DNA of 64,000 nt from Davidsoniella eucalypti (GCA_004009845.1 RMBW01000041.1:186001-250000); one strand, 5' to 3'; positions 1-12,900 are shown, counted from the first letter of the stretch. Notes: generated by a model from the letters alone, not told the origin. Numbers and translations: made by a program.

Positions 1-136
1 TGGTAACTTTCTTTGGTTGTCACGCTTCGTGTGAGGCGTGGGGGGTTGGATGTAGGCCCTAGGGAGCAGGACACGGCGTGGGAGGTGGGGTTTAGCCGGA
101 GTTTGGTCCAGACGTGAGGCGGATGGCGGACTTCTC

Positions 137-1100
137 TCAAATTTCATCGAGGATGAGGTCCGCTGGCATGATACCTGCCTCCCGGAGGAGTGCAGGTATG
201 ATTGTAGTTCGGTACACCGGCGGGTAGGATCGAGCAATCTTTTTCAGTGCTCTGTTGACTGCGTTCACCAGGAAGCCTGAGCAGCTAGAGCGGACGCTTT
301 GGACGTCCAGTGTTGAACATGTGTCTTGAATCGCAACTTGGTGTCTAGGTATACTACTAGCCACCTTGTGGACTCGTTAGCAGCGTGTGCAACCCCATCA
401 ATTTATCAGCGTGTGCAACCCCATCAATTTATATGTCAGTGGGTTCTTGCCTTGTTCTATGGAAGTGCTGGAACCCTATCTTACCATCAGCAAGGGAGAG
501 GCCATTGTCACGGCACCATTCTCTGGCTTGGGTGACACAAGTAGCAGCCAGGCGAGAGGATTCCGTCAAAGTGTTGCCGGAACAGAGGAAAGCAACATCG
601 CCCACGTACCCAAAACTGGACGGCATCACGTTAAGGAGTGGCTCCAAGAAGAGGAGGAAGAGAATAGGATATGCAGGTGACCCTTGCGGGAGTCCATGCG
701 GGATCGGCTGAAAGCCACCGATATGCTCCCCGAGCCGGATGGCCGGATGCCCTACGGGAGGCGAAGGATGCAGCCCATCGGACCACATACTCCGGCCATC
801 CTTATTCAGTGAGTCGGACCGCCAGGCGTCCAGGCTGAACACTATCAAAGGCACCTTCCACATCGATTGTGGCCATGGTGCAGACCTTCCTCATGGTCCA
901 GGAGTCGCGGACATCATGAACCAAACATTCCACCAGGTCGGTGGCAGCTCGCCCAGGTAGAGCCTGTTCGGGAACAGTGACTTAATAGGTCTCCAATTCG
1001 AGGGGTTGGTCAAGTCATCCTTATTGGGCTTCACGAAGGCCCTCTTGGCCTTGCGTACGGTTCGCCTTAGGGCGAGCTTCGCACTCAGCATTTCTTCTCT
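137..1100 (-). pseudogene. LINE reverse transcriptase remnant
   Basis: The segment near 1000-1091 reads VKPNKDD..NPSNWRPI, the N-terminal RT motif. A second frame (429-863) carries HGLPQGSP.YPILFLLFLEPLL and the catalytic box, which here reads YVGD (codons at 597-608) instead of the YxDD required for polymerisation. A third piece (137-364) has VYRTTIIPALLREAGIMPA, the conserved region downstream of RT in fungal LINEs. Frame changes and the Asp-to-Gly replacement mean the enzyme is inactive. Confidence 0.8.
381..432. repeat. Perfect 26-bp tandem duplication inside the LINE
   Basis: The unit beginning CAGCGTGTGCAACCCC occurs at 381-406 and again, identically, at 407-432. It lies between the RT core and the downstream conserved piece. 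The 26-bp step is not a multiple of three, so it is one of the lesions that break the frame. Identity of the two copies suggests a recent slip. Confidence 0.9.
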
Positions 1101-1227
1101 AGCACCTTGTTACTTAACAGCAAGAAAATCAAGTCTGGCATTTTGGCAGTCTGCATTCCAAAAGTCATTGTATGGTACACTGGTGTGTACCACAGGGTAG
1201 ATGGCTCGGAGAGTAGCCGAAATCGCT

Positions 1228-2000
1228 TCAATGCCATTGGCAACGGCTATGTCTAGCCCGTCCAGGGGGGGTGGGGACATGCGTGAGGGCTGATTCCAAC
1301 AGTGTACCGTCTCCAGGTTTCATCCTGAGTCTGGTTAAAGGGGGCTGCTGTTGCTGCCCTAGTTGGATGAAGGTGCCTACAGACTCATGGTCTGAAGACG
1401 AGTGAGCATCCGGCAGGATCACCGAGGTAGCTCCTGGGATGTTTGTCAGGACTAGGTCGAGCACATGGCCTCTGTTGTGTGTGGGCTGCCCGATAGGGCT
1501 AGCCAGTTGAAGGTTATTTGATTCCATCCATTGCACCAGTTGGTCTGCTCCAGAGGAGCGGGAGGCGTTGGGTTCCCATGATTCGTGGTGCAAGTTGAAA
1601 TTGCCGGTGAAGATCGTGTTAGCTTTAACATCAATGCTGGATAAGGGATTAAGGCTGTCGGGCATCCTACCGTTAGGAGCTCGTTACACATTGACTATCT
1701 CTATCTTGGAAGAACGGTGGAGGGTGCGAGAGAGGATGTCGGGGGAGAAAAGCCTGTGGTTCTGTACGAGCCAGAGGGCGGAAACCTTCCGGACGTAGGT
1801 CAGCACAAGGGGTCTTGACTGTAACTACTCATGGGTAGGGGGAAACTTGTCAAACTCGCGATGGCTAACGGAACATCGCTTACTACCTCTAAGGGATGTC
1901 CAGGGCTCCTGGACAAGAACTACATCAAAGCGGCCTCCACAACTGATTGTGAGCACTATTCGCTCGTCCCACATTTGCCTGAAGCACACGTAGGAGGGGC
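1228..2000 (-). pseudogene. LINE endonuclease domain remnant
   Basis: Minus-strand frames contain LQANVGR (near 1965-1990) and VVLVQEPW (near 1895-1920), the N-terminal signature of APE-type LINE endonucleases. Further on come FTGNFNLHHESW, a GHVLDLVLTN segment and SSDHESV, which carry the catalytic Asp/Asn and the final SDH motif. The pieces lie in different frames with stops between, so the domain is broken. In active elements it nicks target DNA to prime reverse transcription. Confidence 0.8.
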
Positions 2001-2125
2001 GTAGCAGCTCGGTGATAGTTTGAAGGATGTCTATTCGTGAGACGGGGATACTTCATCACTATCTATCTCCATCTTGACAAGTGGAGCGAAAGAGTCCGAG
2101 GAACTCACGTTGGCAGTGGGGGCTC

Positions 2126-3243
2126 CTAGTGAGCTCGAGTCATGGCGGAAGCAACCTTTCCAGACTCCTGGGCCTTCTTTCGATGCTTCTTGCAAAGTTC
2201 TTTAGGTTTGGCAGCGTCTGGTGGGACAATGACTCCTTTTGAGCATGTTGGTCTTGCTTGGCACTTGCGGTTATTGTCCTCATGTGGGCCGCCGTAGTTG
2301 ATGCAAATCTTGGGCAAGTTGCTGTCACCAGTATAGGCCGCACGGCCACACTTGGCACATCGCTTAGCCTTGTGGCAGAACTGGGACCTGTGAAAGCTCC
2401 AGCATCTTCCACACTGGTGGATGACTGGTTGTGGGTGAATTCGTCTTGAGAACGAACTCTGGCCAATCTGAAACTTGTTCACTTCTTTGGGGAAGAAGAA
2501 GGCCATTTGCAGACCCAAGTTCTTGTAGTTGTTCTTGGTCCATCGGACCTCAACCCTGGCGCCACTCCAGTGTGCGCTTTCCCAATTTTGCCCGCCAGTT
2601 CGAGGTTGGCGGGGCCTCCTATGCCTTTGGAAGCATCGAAAACCCTTACGGCGATGTGTACCACTCGGTACTCAAGTAGATCAGTTATCTCCTGGAAGGA
2701 GACTTGGAACTTCTTCTCAATGAGAGCCTTGTGGGACCGGAGGCGGTCACCTGCCTCGGCCGACTTGGCGTGCCGTCGCAACGCAGTCCTTTCCAGCTTA
2801 TCTGGGAGGGGGTGGGTGGCCTTGGGGCCGTTGGGATTGGTCTTGGGGTCGCTGATCTTGGGACCGGCGGAGGGAGGTTTGGAGACCGGAGGACTTGCCT
2901 CGGAGTTCGGCTGGGAGGGCCGGAGCAGGCTGGGTTGCTCATTTAGGTTTACTGCCCTTCGACCCGGGGGTCCCGAGGGCAATGTTTTGACGAGGGAGTC
3001 CAGAGTGGTTAGGTGTCCTTCACGGACATTCTCGCGCATTGCGGCGAGGAGAGGTCTCTGACGAGCGCGTAGACCTTTACGGCGGTCGTCGCGTCTTCCT
3101 CCTGATCGCGTCGAAGCTAACCAAGGGCGTCCGCGACTCGCGCCGGAAGGGAAGGAGTTGTTTATAGTGTTTAATCCGAATGTTTTCATCAAAATCGTGT
3201 AAAGAAAATTGTAAGTGGTGCAACGCAATGTGATAGAACACAA
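2126..3243 (-). pseudogene. LINE ORF1 (gag-like) remnant with CCHC-type zinc knuckle
   Basis: The upstream part (about 2479-3243) is rich in Pro, Ser and Arg and ends in a conserved-looking segment around FQEITDLLEY and the following VHIAVRVFD, typical of gag-like ORF1 proteins of fungal LINEs. The reading then continues in another frame from about 2550 down to 2126. That part carries QMAFFFPKEVNKF and the knuckle core CGRCWSFHRSQFC followed by RCAKCG, a Cys/His nucleic-acid-binding pattern seen in LINE ORF1 products. The frame change near 2545-2565 means no intact protein can be made. In live elements this protein binds element RNA. Confidence 0.75.
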
Positions 3244-6200
3244 CCCCGAAACCCTAGAATAGTCACAAGACCCTCCTTCTTTCCAAATCTGGGTCAGCCA
3301 CGTTCTTCTTGGACCCTTCTTTTAAGTATAGTTGTAAATTAACATCATGGATGCTACCCTCTTGTTTAGGTCTTGTTTGGGCTAGGGTGTAAGCATCTGG
3401 CGTTCGAATACAAGGATTCTTGGAGGCCTCTGTTCCCAGTACCTTTTTGCGCTTTTCATTCTTGTCCACTTCACTCAATCAGCAATAATGTATCACAAGG
3501 GAGAAATCGGGACCATTAACTAAGCTCGGCTGCGTATCAAGTAACAGATGACAGTACGAAGTCATGTGATGAAACCGACAATATCACATAGTCATATTGT
3601 GTTATCTAGTCAGATGGAGTAGAGCCACATACCAAACGCTAATCACAAAAGAAGGGATGGCGCTTGAAAGAATATAGTCTGTATTTCTGCTTCTACACAT
3701 TTCAATTTCTCTATTTCGACTCTAATCGCTTAGCTTGTAAATTAACTCTAGTTGCATATTTTACGCTTAAAAGATTGAATATAAAAAAAAAACCTACGCA
3801 TCAAAATACAATGTATATATCACAGAAGATTCATAACCCGATGCACTCGACGGGGCAGGCTTTTCCTCCAATGCTCACATAAGCTTGTCAACCTATCTCT
3901 TTGCTCGCTTTTGGGTGTCTCAGTCCCAAGTTAGAACATAATCGCTTTCATTGCATATCTATGGAGCAAATCTAACTGTCTACAGCTATAGATCTTGGCT
4001 TCTTATGGCAGAACTGTCAATGGTCGTCAACGAACAGTTTGTATGCTATAAATAAGTTATAATGCCTCATAACATGACTTATCCATAGCTCCATATTGTT
4101 AAAGGTCATAGCAAGAAATGCATACAAGTTAAAATGCACTTTGTACTATGCCGAGCTTCCTATTCGGCGACTTGCAAGAATAAGCGGCAATATTCAATAA
4201 CTACAACTTATATACATATGTAGGTGAGCCAAGACAACGGCTATTGGCCATCATTTGCTGTCGAATTGTTGGTTGAAGCTGGAGTTACCAGCATACGAAC
4301 CAAACGGAGCCCGTTGTTTCCGGCAAAACGCTAGAATTGATCGAACACGAGAATCTATAACTGCCAGTAGAAAAGCTAGTAATATAACCAGCTACATATA
4401 GGCATTAACATGAATAACGTGCCATTCTAAACTGCGGCTGTGTGGAAGACAAGAATAAAACGAATTATAAGCTACATATACGTAAAGATAACGTAGCAGT
4501 ACTAGAAAAATGCCAAAGCCCATACTAAGGAGCTCATGTCCGTCCCTATTTTTAGAAGCCAAACAAGATTTGAAAATGCTTGTTTCTTAGTGTGATTTCT
4601 GTTATTCGATGGAAGTACTCTAGAAATAATAAAATAAAATGATACAAGTGCTATTTGTGTGTTCCAGGAGCATGAGTCTGAATTGCACTGCCACAAAGGG
4701 GCGTGTTTCAAAGCGAGAACTATCAGGAAATCAAATAAATGAGTGGCTCAAAGAGAGGAAAAGAAGGAAAGCTCAAATGTGTCCTTTCCTAGTTTGTCTT
4801 TTGGCCGGCCGAGAATATTGTGCCTTTCATTACATACAATTACATACATATTATGTATACAATTATACAGCTATATAGCTATGAATGCATATAACTACAC
4901 GAAGTCTTTTATTTCATCACCAGAATGTTAGGGTTTACTGGTAGTTGCAAAAAGACGGGTCTGTACGTTAGGGTTAGGGACTAGAAAACAAAACGGCGAT
5001 TACTCCGCTTCTAGAACGCATAGAAGAAGCCAAGCTTAACTTCAAGCCGATACAATTCATACAAACAACCGAATGAGGAGCCGACACTTGCTTCCCCAAC
5101 CACCAAAACTACCAATCAAACTGATACCCGGACTCGGCATTCAACTTTCAGTCCAAAGTCACAGCGTTGTACAGTGCCAGAAGAAAGTATTATCCGCATT
5201 TAGGTCTTTGCAAGGACTTTCTTTTTTCCTGCTAGGTTCGCTCTCTCGTTGGCGTTTTGGAAGCGAGATAGGAATATGGGATAAAGAAGTAGTATTGGTA
5301 GCTAGGTACCAAAGACCTTTCATAATATTGACATCATTACTGTTAGGGATGCATATCGTAGTGTATGGGAAAAAGAGGCTTGAGAGCGCACATTTAGTCA
5401 AACCAACTAAAAGTTAGTTTGATTGTTTAGTAGGGATGCCAACCGAGTATCTTCAAACCTCTGATATTAAGACTAACTATAGCAAGTAATGATAATGGCC
5501 TTCAAATCAGTAGACGGGGAACAAAGAGAGCAGGAAATGAAGGCAGCTGCAGCTGTTTGAAACCAGGGATGAAAAAAGAGCAGATGATCGTGAGCGAAGT
5601 TCGTTGGCTGGTTGGTTGATTGGCGCGTGATATTCTAAAATCGATCTAAAAGTGAAGCGTAAGGGGACCAGTGCAATAATATGATAGAATACAGATACTT
5701 AGATAGCCTCATCTCATAAAGTGACAATATTGGTCAGAGGAATGAAGCAAAGTATGGCGGATACGGTTTGCATGTTTGTTACGCACGGAGCCAAATAGCC
5801 GTGTTTGCAACTAGAACTAGACCGTGTGAGACGAGATTGATAGGGCTGCTGGTAATTTTGTATATTTTTTTATATTTTTTTCAGTATTGTTTGTTATATC
5901 TTGCGACGGCACTCGTAACAGTGTAGCTCTCCATACAGTACTGTACACCAGAGGGTAATGAAAAAAGCTGAAACGACGGCGTAGCCGCTGGAGGAAGAAG
6001 AACAAGAGATAAAGCGGTACTTTGTAGGGCAAATCTCGGAGACCGTCACAAGAAGAAACAAGAGAAGCAAACAATGAAGTACAAATAAAAAGGTTGCAAG
6101 AGTAAAGAATAATGCGAGATAGGGCCCGGTTCGTTTTCTTTTTCCTATTACCCCGCGGGACCCATAAATGAGCGGGGTACTTCGAGTTTGCTGACAACTA

Positions 6201-6617
6201 CAGTAGAGCAGAAGTACACCGTGCGGCAAAGAGCAGATGAAACAACCAACTAACGACGAGGGCTATTGTTCCAGAAAAAGAAGAAGGACATCGTAGAGCC
6301 AAGGGAAATCGAGCAGGGCGTTTAGAGCCAAAACAAGCTAGACGACGACCAGGACAATCAGGTGTTTTGATTGAAGTTCTCAAAGTAGTCTTTCCTTCTC
6401 TTCTCTGAGCGAACCAGGCACCGCCAAATATCGACGTAGTTGCTATACTACTAGTTGTAGTCACGGTCATCCTGCCTCAATCTGCAAGACAAAGGTCACG
6501 TTCTTCCCCTCTTTTCCACCTGCTGGCTAGAGTATATCTGGTTTTTCTTCTCTGCCCCCATTCCGCTTTGCCGTATTTGCGACTCTGCAACTGCATTGCT
6601 ACCTATGTACATGCATG
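3244..6617. other. Gene-free intergenic stretch
   Basis: No ORF here resembles a known protein and none shows coding bias; the longest ATG frame (5073-5417) has no recognisable domain. The region is AT-rich around 3650-4900. It holds two TTAGGG-like words: TTAGGGTTT at 4928-4936 and a two-unit telomere-like run at 4968-4980, too short to be a real interstitial telomere. Confidence 0.6.
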
Positions 6618-7914
6618 TTTGGCTTGCAAAGTCTATCTCCTACTATTAGTACAACTGGTCGGACTTGCCCACTTTAAGACAGACGTGAGAGAGAAACTGT
6701 CGTCTGTTTCTGTTTATTTTGGGCTCTTTTGCTGCTGACTAGCTAAGCTACTCAATCTGTCTCTCTCTACCGTTTTTCCTTTTCGACCCCATCGTGCGCT
6801 CTTTGTATTTTTCTCTTCTTTTTTATTTCTTTTATTTTGCGCTAATCATCATTCTCAATCATCGCTCGCCGACTTTCCACGAGCTCAGTGACAGAGCGTC
6901 ATAGTTTTTTCTTCCTTCGCTTCAGATAGACAGCCGCTGTCTCTCCTTTTCTCCATCTTTCTCTTTTTGTCACCTCGCCCATCCATCTCTCTATACGAAC
7001 AGACACCTGTGACGACGACAAACGATTACATTCACACTCGGTGTCCACCGCCTACTTTTTTCGTATCGTTGCTTGCTTCATTGGCTCCGTAGACTCCAGT
7101 TCTAGTCTGTCGTTCCTTAACCAGCGCCGCTCTAATTACGCAATTTTGCATTACTATCTATAGCCTTTCAACCAAATCTAGTGTGGTGTTGAAGTGTGAT
7201 TGATTGCCAGCCTCCGCTACCTACGTATACTACTGCCTTCTTTTATTCTTTCTTTTTGTTCTTTCTTCATTCTCTCTCCTATTCTCTTAGTATCCATACT
7301 ATCGTGTATTGTCACCTCAACGCTTCCTACAACTACTTCTTGTATTGCTTCTATTTCCGCTATTTCTCGGGATCGTGGCTGTGCACAACCAGCGACGCTC
7401 AGCCACAAAAAGAAAGGCAGACTCGTCTATCAGAAAGCCTAGTCGAGTAGTCCGTCAACCGTCAACCCTTCACTTGTTGTTGACAGCACCACCTTGTCTC
7501 CTTGCGGTCGTTCTTTTCAGGATTCCATCGCTGCTCATTCATTCTTACCTGCTTGCTTTTGTTCCTGGTCCTAGTCCTGGTCTTGACCTTGGTCTCGGTT
7601 TTGATTCTGTTCCTGTAAGAACTTGTCCGCACTGTCCGGAATCTGGAAGCCTATTCCAACTCCCCGGATTTCATTCCATTCCAGCGTAAATTACCCTTCT
7701 TGTACCATTTTTTTCTTCTTTTCTTTCTATTTTCCTCCATTTACCACTGTACTTGCTGCTACTGTGCGCTCTCAGTCATCATTTGGTCGCTCCCTTTGTT
7801 CCCATCGATCCATCCGTCAATCTACGCACGCGCACCGCATCGCCTCTTCTTGTTCCCATTCAATCCACCTGGTAGTGTTGCGCTTGATTATTTAAAAGAA
7901 CATAATTGCCCGCC
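6618..7914 (+). promoter_or_regulatory. Pyrimidine-rich, ATG-free leader of crz1
   Basis: On the sense strand no ATG occurs between the triplet at 6615-6617 and the crz1 start at 7915, a run of 1,297 bases. The sequence is dominated by C and T tracts, as in fungal promoters and 5' untranslated regions. Absence of upstream ATGs over such a length fits selection on a long scanned leader, perhaps with more than one transcription start. No transcription start can be located from sequence alone. Confidence 0.6.
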
Positions 7915-9977
7915 ATGAATCTTCAACACAACCGCAATCGCTCGGTATCATCCATTTCCCATACCGACGGCAATACTTCTCCCCAGCCAACTACTACTTC
8001 CTTCGACCCCTCCAATTCTGCTTCTATGGGCCTGGGCCTGTCTATAGACTCACAGGTGTCGCAGAACTTCAACCCCTCTGTCAACTTCTACATGAACAAC
8101 GCCTTAATAAGAGATCGAGGCTCAGTTGATTCCACGCTATCCTTCTCCCAGGCAGGCGAGAATCCGACCTTCAACGCCGAATATTCAGACGACTTCTCTC
8201 TTTTTCCTACCGGTCCTGTCGCTACCGGCGACAATACCTACGACCAGCAGCCTCTGTTTGTTGATCAAAACATACCATCTGGCATCGTCTCACCCCAAAT
8301 GAACCCATCATCGCCTACTGGCATCCATTTGAAACCTGAGCCCCATGCATCGCCCTCCATGATGCAAAATCAGTTTTCGTCTCCTCCCGGAGGCCATTCA
8401 AGAAATGCTTCCCTCGGTCCTCAGGATGCTTTATTTGCTGGCCAGACTTGGAACGCCCCATCCTTCCAAGGACACCGTCGATCGCCATCAGAGTACAGTG
8501 ATGTTTCTAGTGTCCACTCGCCTCTGCTTCAACCCACCGACAACTTCGATACCTCGCTTGATGCCTCTGGACACTCTCCTATGCAGCGTCCTATCGATAC
8601 TTCCGGCATGTATCAAGATGTCGAGGCACACATCAGCAACCTGACCTTTTCAGATCCGCAACATAGTCCTGGTATCATGCCGGTACCGAGCACTACTCAT
8701 AGCCCCGCCATGTCTCCCCGCATGGTACCCATGCCCGGCGATATACATCCGTCCGCGAACTTCGGCATGCTCAACGCTACTAGTCCATATGCTCAGAACT
8801 TCACCATGCCACCAACACCTGAAACATTCCCTTCGCTCCAAAACCATGTTCTTGATATGGGACAAATGGCAACGCCCTCGATCAATATTCAACTAGCCCC
8901 TCCACCGCGGCCAATCGAAGGCGGTCAGACTTTAAACGCCTCCTCGCTCACCCCGCCTGAAAGAGGTATAGTAGCCTTCAAGATTCATTTTCTCTCATAA
9001 TTGTATGTATTCATCGTAAGCTTTGCTGACTCTTCACTTTCATAACAGGTCGTACACGCCCTCGATCCGTCACAGATCCTTATAACCCCTCACAGGCGAA
9101 CAGTCTTTCACCAAATCTTGCAGCTTCGATGTCGCGCGATGTGTCTCGATCTGTATCACCGGGCAGTAGAAATTCTTCAGTTGTTTCATCTCGCCGCCGC
9201 CAATCTACATCTTCTGTGCCGAATAATGTGATTGCCCTACGCTTAGCAGATCCGGAATACCAAAACTCCACAGAAAACGGCAATGCGCGCCGAGTACAGA
9301 AGCACCCTGCCACTTTCCAGTGTACTCTATGCCCAAAACGCTTTACCAGAGCGTACAATCTTCGGTCCCATCTTCGCACACACACCGACGAGCGGCCCTT
9401 CGTTTGTACTGTTTGTGGGAAAGCCTTTGCGCGCCAACATGACCGTAAGCGCCACGAAAGTCTCCATTCCGGCGAAAAGAAGTTTGTCTGCAAAGGAGAT
9501 CTCAAGGGCGGTGGCACATGGGGTTGCAGTCGGCGCTTTGCTCGTGCCGATGCTCTTGGTCGTCATTTCCGCTCCGAAGCAGGCCGTGTCTGTATCAAGC
9601 CGTTACTCGACGAAGAAGCAGCAGAACGCCAACGTGCTTGGCAGGAGCAACAAATTGCCCATAATATGACGCAGGGTATGGGACCACCACAGGTGTATGG
9701 ACCTGATGGATACCCTCTGGATCCTTCCGGTGCTTATGCTTTACCGCAGGCCCTGCTTGCGCAATACCCTGCTCTAGCACAGATGAATTGGGCGCCAGCC
9801 GGTCCAAACATAGATGATGAAATATCAGGACGGTCGTCCTTTGAGGCCAGTGATTTCGAAGAGGGTGACGATGGCGGTTATGTGAGCGGGCCCGGCACAG
9901 GGTTCGGAGATGGTGGTATGCCACAAGGCTTTGGTGATCTCAATTATGCAAGTGACTATGGTCAAGGCAATCGCTAG
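7915..9977 (+). CDS. crz1: Calcineurin-responsive zinc-finger transcription factor Crz1/CrzA
   Basis: Two exons, 7915-8965 and 9049-9977, joined across an 83-bp intron (GTATAG...CAG, branch GCTGAC), encode 659 residues. The start is the first ATG after the long leader (context CGCCATGA). Residues 1-430 are low-complexity and rich in Ser, Pro and Asn, with PSINIQ at 321-326 resembling the PxIxIT calcineurin docking site. Three fingers follow: C442/C445/H458/H462, C470/C473/H486/H490, and an atypical third with C498/C510/H523 and C532, ending in the RRFARADALGRHFRSEAGR block typical of filamentous-fungal Crz1. The C-terminus is acidic and Gly-rich. In the family, Ca2+/calcineurin dephosphorylates the factor, which enters the nucleus and activates stress and cell-wall genes. 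Both arms of the identification agree. Confidence 0.93.
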
Positions 9978-12900
9978 AACATCTTCTTAGTGTACTATTA
10001 GCCTCACCAAAACTCATGTACAAAGTTGAGTAAACCTATTTCTTTAAGAAGCATATGGTACAGTCTTCTTTCTCATATCCGCTTCTCGTCTTACGCTACC
10101 TTTTTTTCCCCCTCCACTTCTCTATAATTATTTTTTGTTCTTGTCTGGAAGTTTCATCTCCTTTCCGACCACCGAATCATCGCATCGCCATTTATATGCA
10201 TATATATATATATATATATATATCTTATCCTTGTTCCTCTCTATCCTTACTTGAGAATTCTTTTGTTCGTGCCTTATTTTTGGAGATCAATCCATAGAGG
10301 CTAGTATAAAGTCCGATTTCTCCAAGACCCTTTAGGTAGCGGTAGGATGAGATGAATGGAATTCTCTTGAATTTCTTTCTTATTGCTTTTTTTGCTCTAT
10401 TTCCTTTCTACCTTCATGTTGTCGGATCATCTCCGTTGTTAGTATGAACCGCCTTATTTTTTTACTTGACATCCTCAAATTTCCCATTCTGTGTATAAAT
10501 TCGGGACTTCGTTTTCACCTTCTTTCTATTACACACGGTATTTAGCTGGTTTTGTTTTTATATCTACTTGGTCTTTCTTTATTTTTATAGACGGTTCGAA
10601 CCTTTTTCTTCTTCACTTTTGATATGCTTTAGTTGTACTATTCATGTTTCGGGTTTTTATCTTTACACGATAAGCGATATAGTTATCTGGTTGATTACAT
10701 ACAGGTTTCTTGATAAACGTACATTTTGTGGCTTTTCTGAATATCATAAACATCATGATTGAATATATCAAATACACATCAGGTAAAGTTCATATGAAAT
10801 GCTAGGAATACCTGTGTCGTATTTCATATATGTATAATCTCGCACAATCTTCCGAGTTCGAATTACATACTTGGAAAAGCAATGTCAACCAATAATCATC
10901 GTATGTCGGGTTTAGGTCAGAACATTAGGAAACCATGTTGAGTTTGATTTTGATTTTTAGCCGTCATGCGAAAACCCCGTATCAAAGCGAGCGAAGCTCT
11001 TGCAAGGTAAGGAAGGTCAGGCCAACATCAGATCTCCCTCTCTAATTCATTTCCCATTTTTTATTCGGCAATCGATTCCTGGAGAAAACAATAACATATA
11101 TTCTTATAACCGAATGAATAGGAATTTCTTATGTTTTTATGTTTTTATTTATTTATTTATATCTGTACATACATACACATATGCATTTAGTTGTGGTAGG
11201 TATTTAAAGACGAAGCGGACACCGATTTGACGCCGTTGGACGTTATAGAAAAAACGAAAACCCCGAACTCGAATTAAACCCTGGAATGGATTTGATTGTT
11301 TCGTTCATACATAGAATACCATTGTTCGGTTTGTTTTATTTGAATAGTGAGGCTTGATTCCTGGTTCAAAACAAAATCGGGGTTAGCAGCCTCTTGTCGA
11401 TGTTTACCTTTTTGGCACGTGATTTCGCGCCTTGAATAATATTAGCCAAGTACCACTGAGACAGTCAAATTACATATATGTATGTACAGATGTATATGTA
11501 ACTAACTGTAACCTCAAATTCATAATATTTTGAGCAGATGCTGAAAAAACAAAGGCCTAGCAACGTGTATTTCAACCAAACGGAGGTTTGTTGTTAACGC
11601 GATAATAAGATCGGCAAGATATTCTTCTGATTATCGTCATTTTGTCCTAGCAGGCAACAATATAAGTAAAAGCAATTTTTTTTTTCCTTGGGTTAGTTTG
11701 GTTTGGGGCGGTAGCCGTAGGCGGTTACCTTCGCTAGAGCCTGTCCATTGTTTTTTTTTTATCTGGGGGAGAAGGAGGAGGACATAGCTTTTTTTCTTAA
11801 TCGAATTTAGATTTCATTTGATGTTTGCCTTGTGTATTTTAAGTTGATGTTATTTTCTTTCTGCCTTGGATATTGGCATAGCAAAAGAGAGTCAATTAAG
11901 TAACCGTGTGATCTAAGTAATCATTGCAACACGAAGTGGAACGAAACGATTCAGGGAATATGGCCCCTCATATCCTTTCTCATATCACACCATGCCATGC
12001 CAAACATAGCAGTTGCTTGACTTATCATTTGGCGGTTTCTTTTTCTGCTGGAAGCACCGGCATTGCAATTAACAACTTGGCAATCCTCTACTTTTTTCTA
12101 GTAGCAGACTTGAGTAAATACCCAGTTTATTTGTATTCTTGTTAGATTTCAGGGGTATTCTTCTAAAATTCATACTGTGATTTCTAGCCTTGGTAGAAAG
12201 GACAAAAAAAGAAAAAAAAACAGGTTAGTAACTGGACAAGAAATTGAAAAACATACGATCTGTTCTGCCTTTTCGAATGACTCTGGCGTGCTTGGTTAAA
12301 TCAAAGAAAATAGCTGCTATTGTTTATTTTTTCCACTTCTTTGCTCGATAGGCCGTTCTGGTTCTTTTTTCTTTCTCTCTATCTTCGCTCTGATATTTTT
12401 ATGACCCTGTGAAAGCCGATCACTTGCTAGGTTTGAGTGCCTCATTATCAAGTTGCTATGCTGTTCTTTTTAGTCCTAGATGATGAAACGAGAAGATAGC
12501 ATACTTGCATGTATATATCCTGATTCCCAGGCGTTCCGCAGAATTTATTGCCGACTTTTGGCTTTTTTGATACTGGTTGAATGTAGCACCAGAGCGGCTT
12601 ATTTGGTAAACTTGTCAGTCCGCCTGTCGTCGTTGTTGCGCGGCTTAGACTTGGTCCAATTTTTTTTTCTCTAGTGGCAGGCAAACCTAATATCATTTAT
12701 GTTCTTCCGAAGTCTCCCCACGTCATGACTTTTTTTTCCCTTCTTTTCTTTTAAGCTATTCAAGTCTTGCTTCCCTTCTACTAATTCTTTTTTCTTTTTG
12801 CCCCTTAAAACACCACGGCCAAAAACTTGATTGTTTCTTTCTACTTTAATTATATAGTCTCGCTTTGCTTTTTAATCAATCCGTTCATTTTCTCTTCTAC

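Larger units (their letters stand above)
1..3243 (-). mobile_element. Decayed non-LTR (LINE-type) retrotransposon, 3' end beyond window
   Basis: Read on the minus strand, the stretch carries in order a gag-like ORF1 with a zinc knuckle, an apurinic-type endonuclease and a reverse transcriptase, which is the order of Tad/I-type fungal LINEs. Each domain is broken by frameshifts and the reverse-transcriptase catalytic motif is altered, so the copy is dead. The 5' end is probably near 3180-3243, where the ORF1 reading frame ends; the 3' end lies left of the window, so its tail and target-site duplication cannot be seen. Base composition is not strikingly AT-rich. Clade assignment (Tad versus I) is inference. 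Confidence 0.85.

Noticed and set aside
3263..3478. 71-codon minus frame just beyond the LINE 5' end
   Set aside because: It begins with TTG, is Lys/Arg-rich without a motif and does not join the LINE ORF1.
4968..4980. Telomere-like TTAGGGTTAGGGA
   Set aside because: Just two units inside ordinary sequence; too short for a telomere or a clear scar.
5073..5417. 114-codon ATG frame
   Set aside because: No domain, no coding bias and no splice context; chance ORF in a gene-free stretch.
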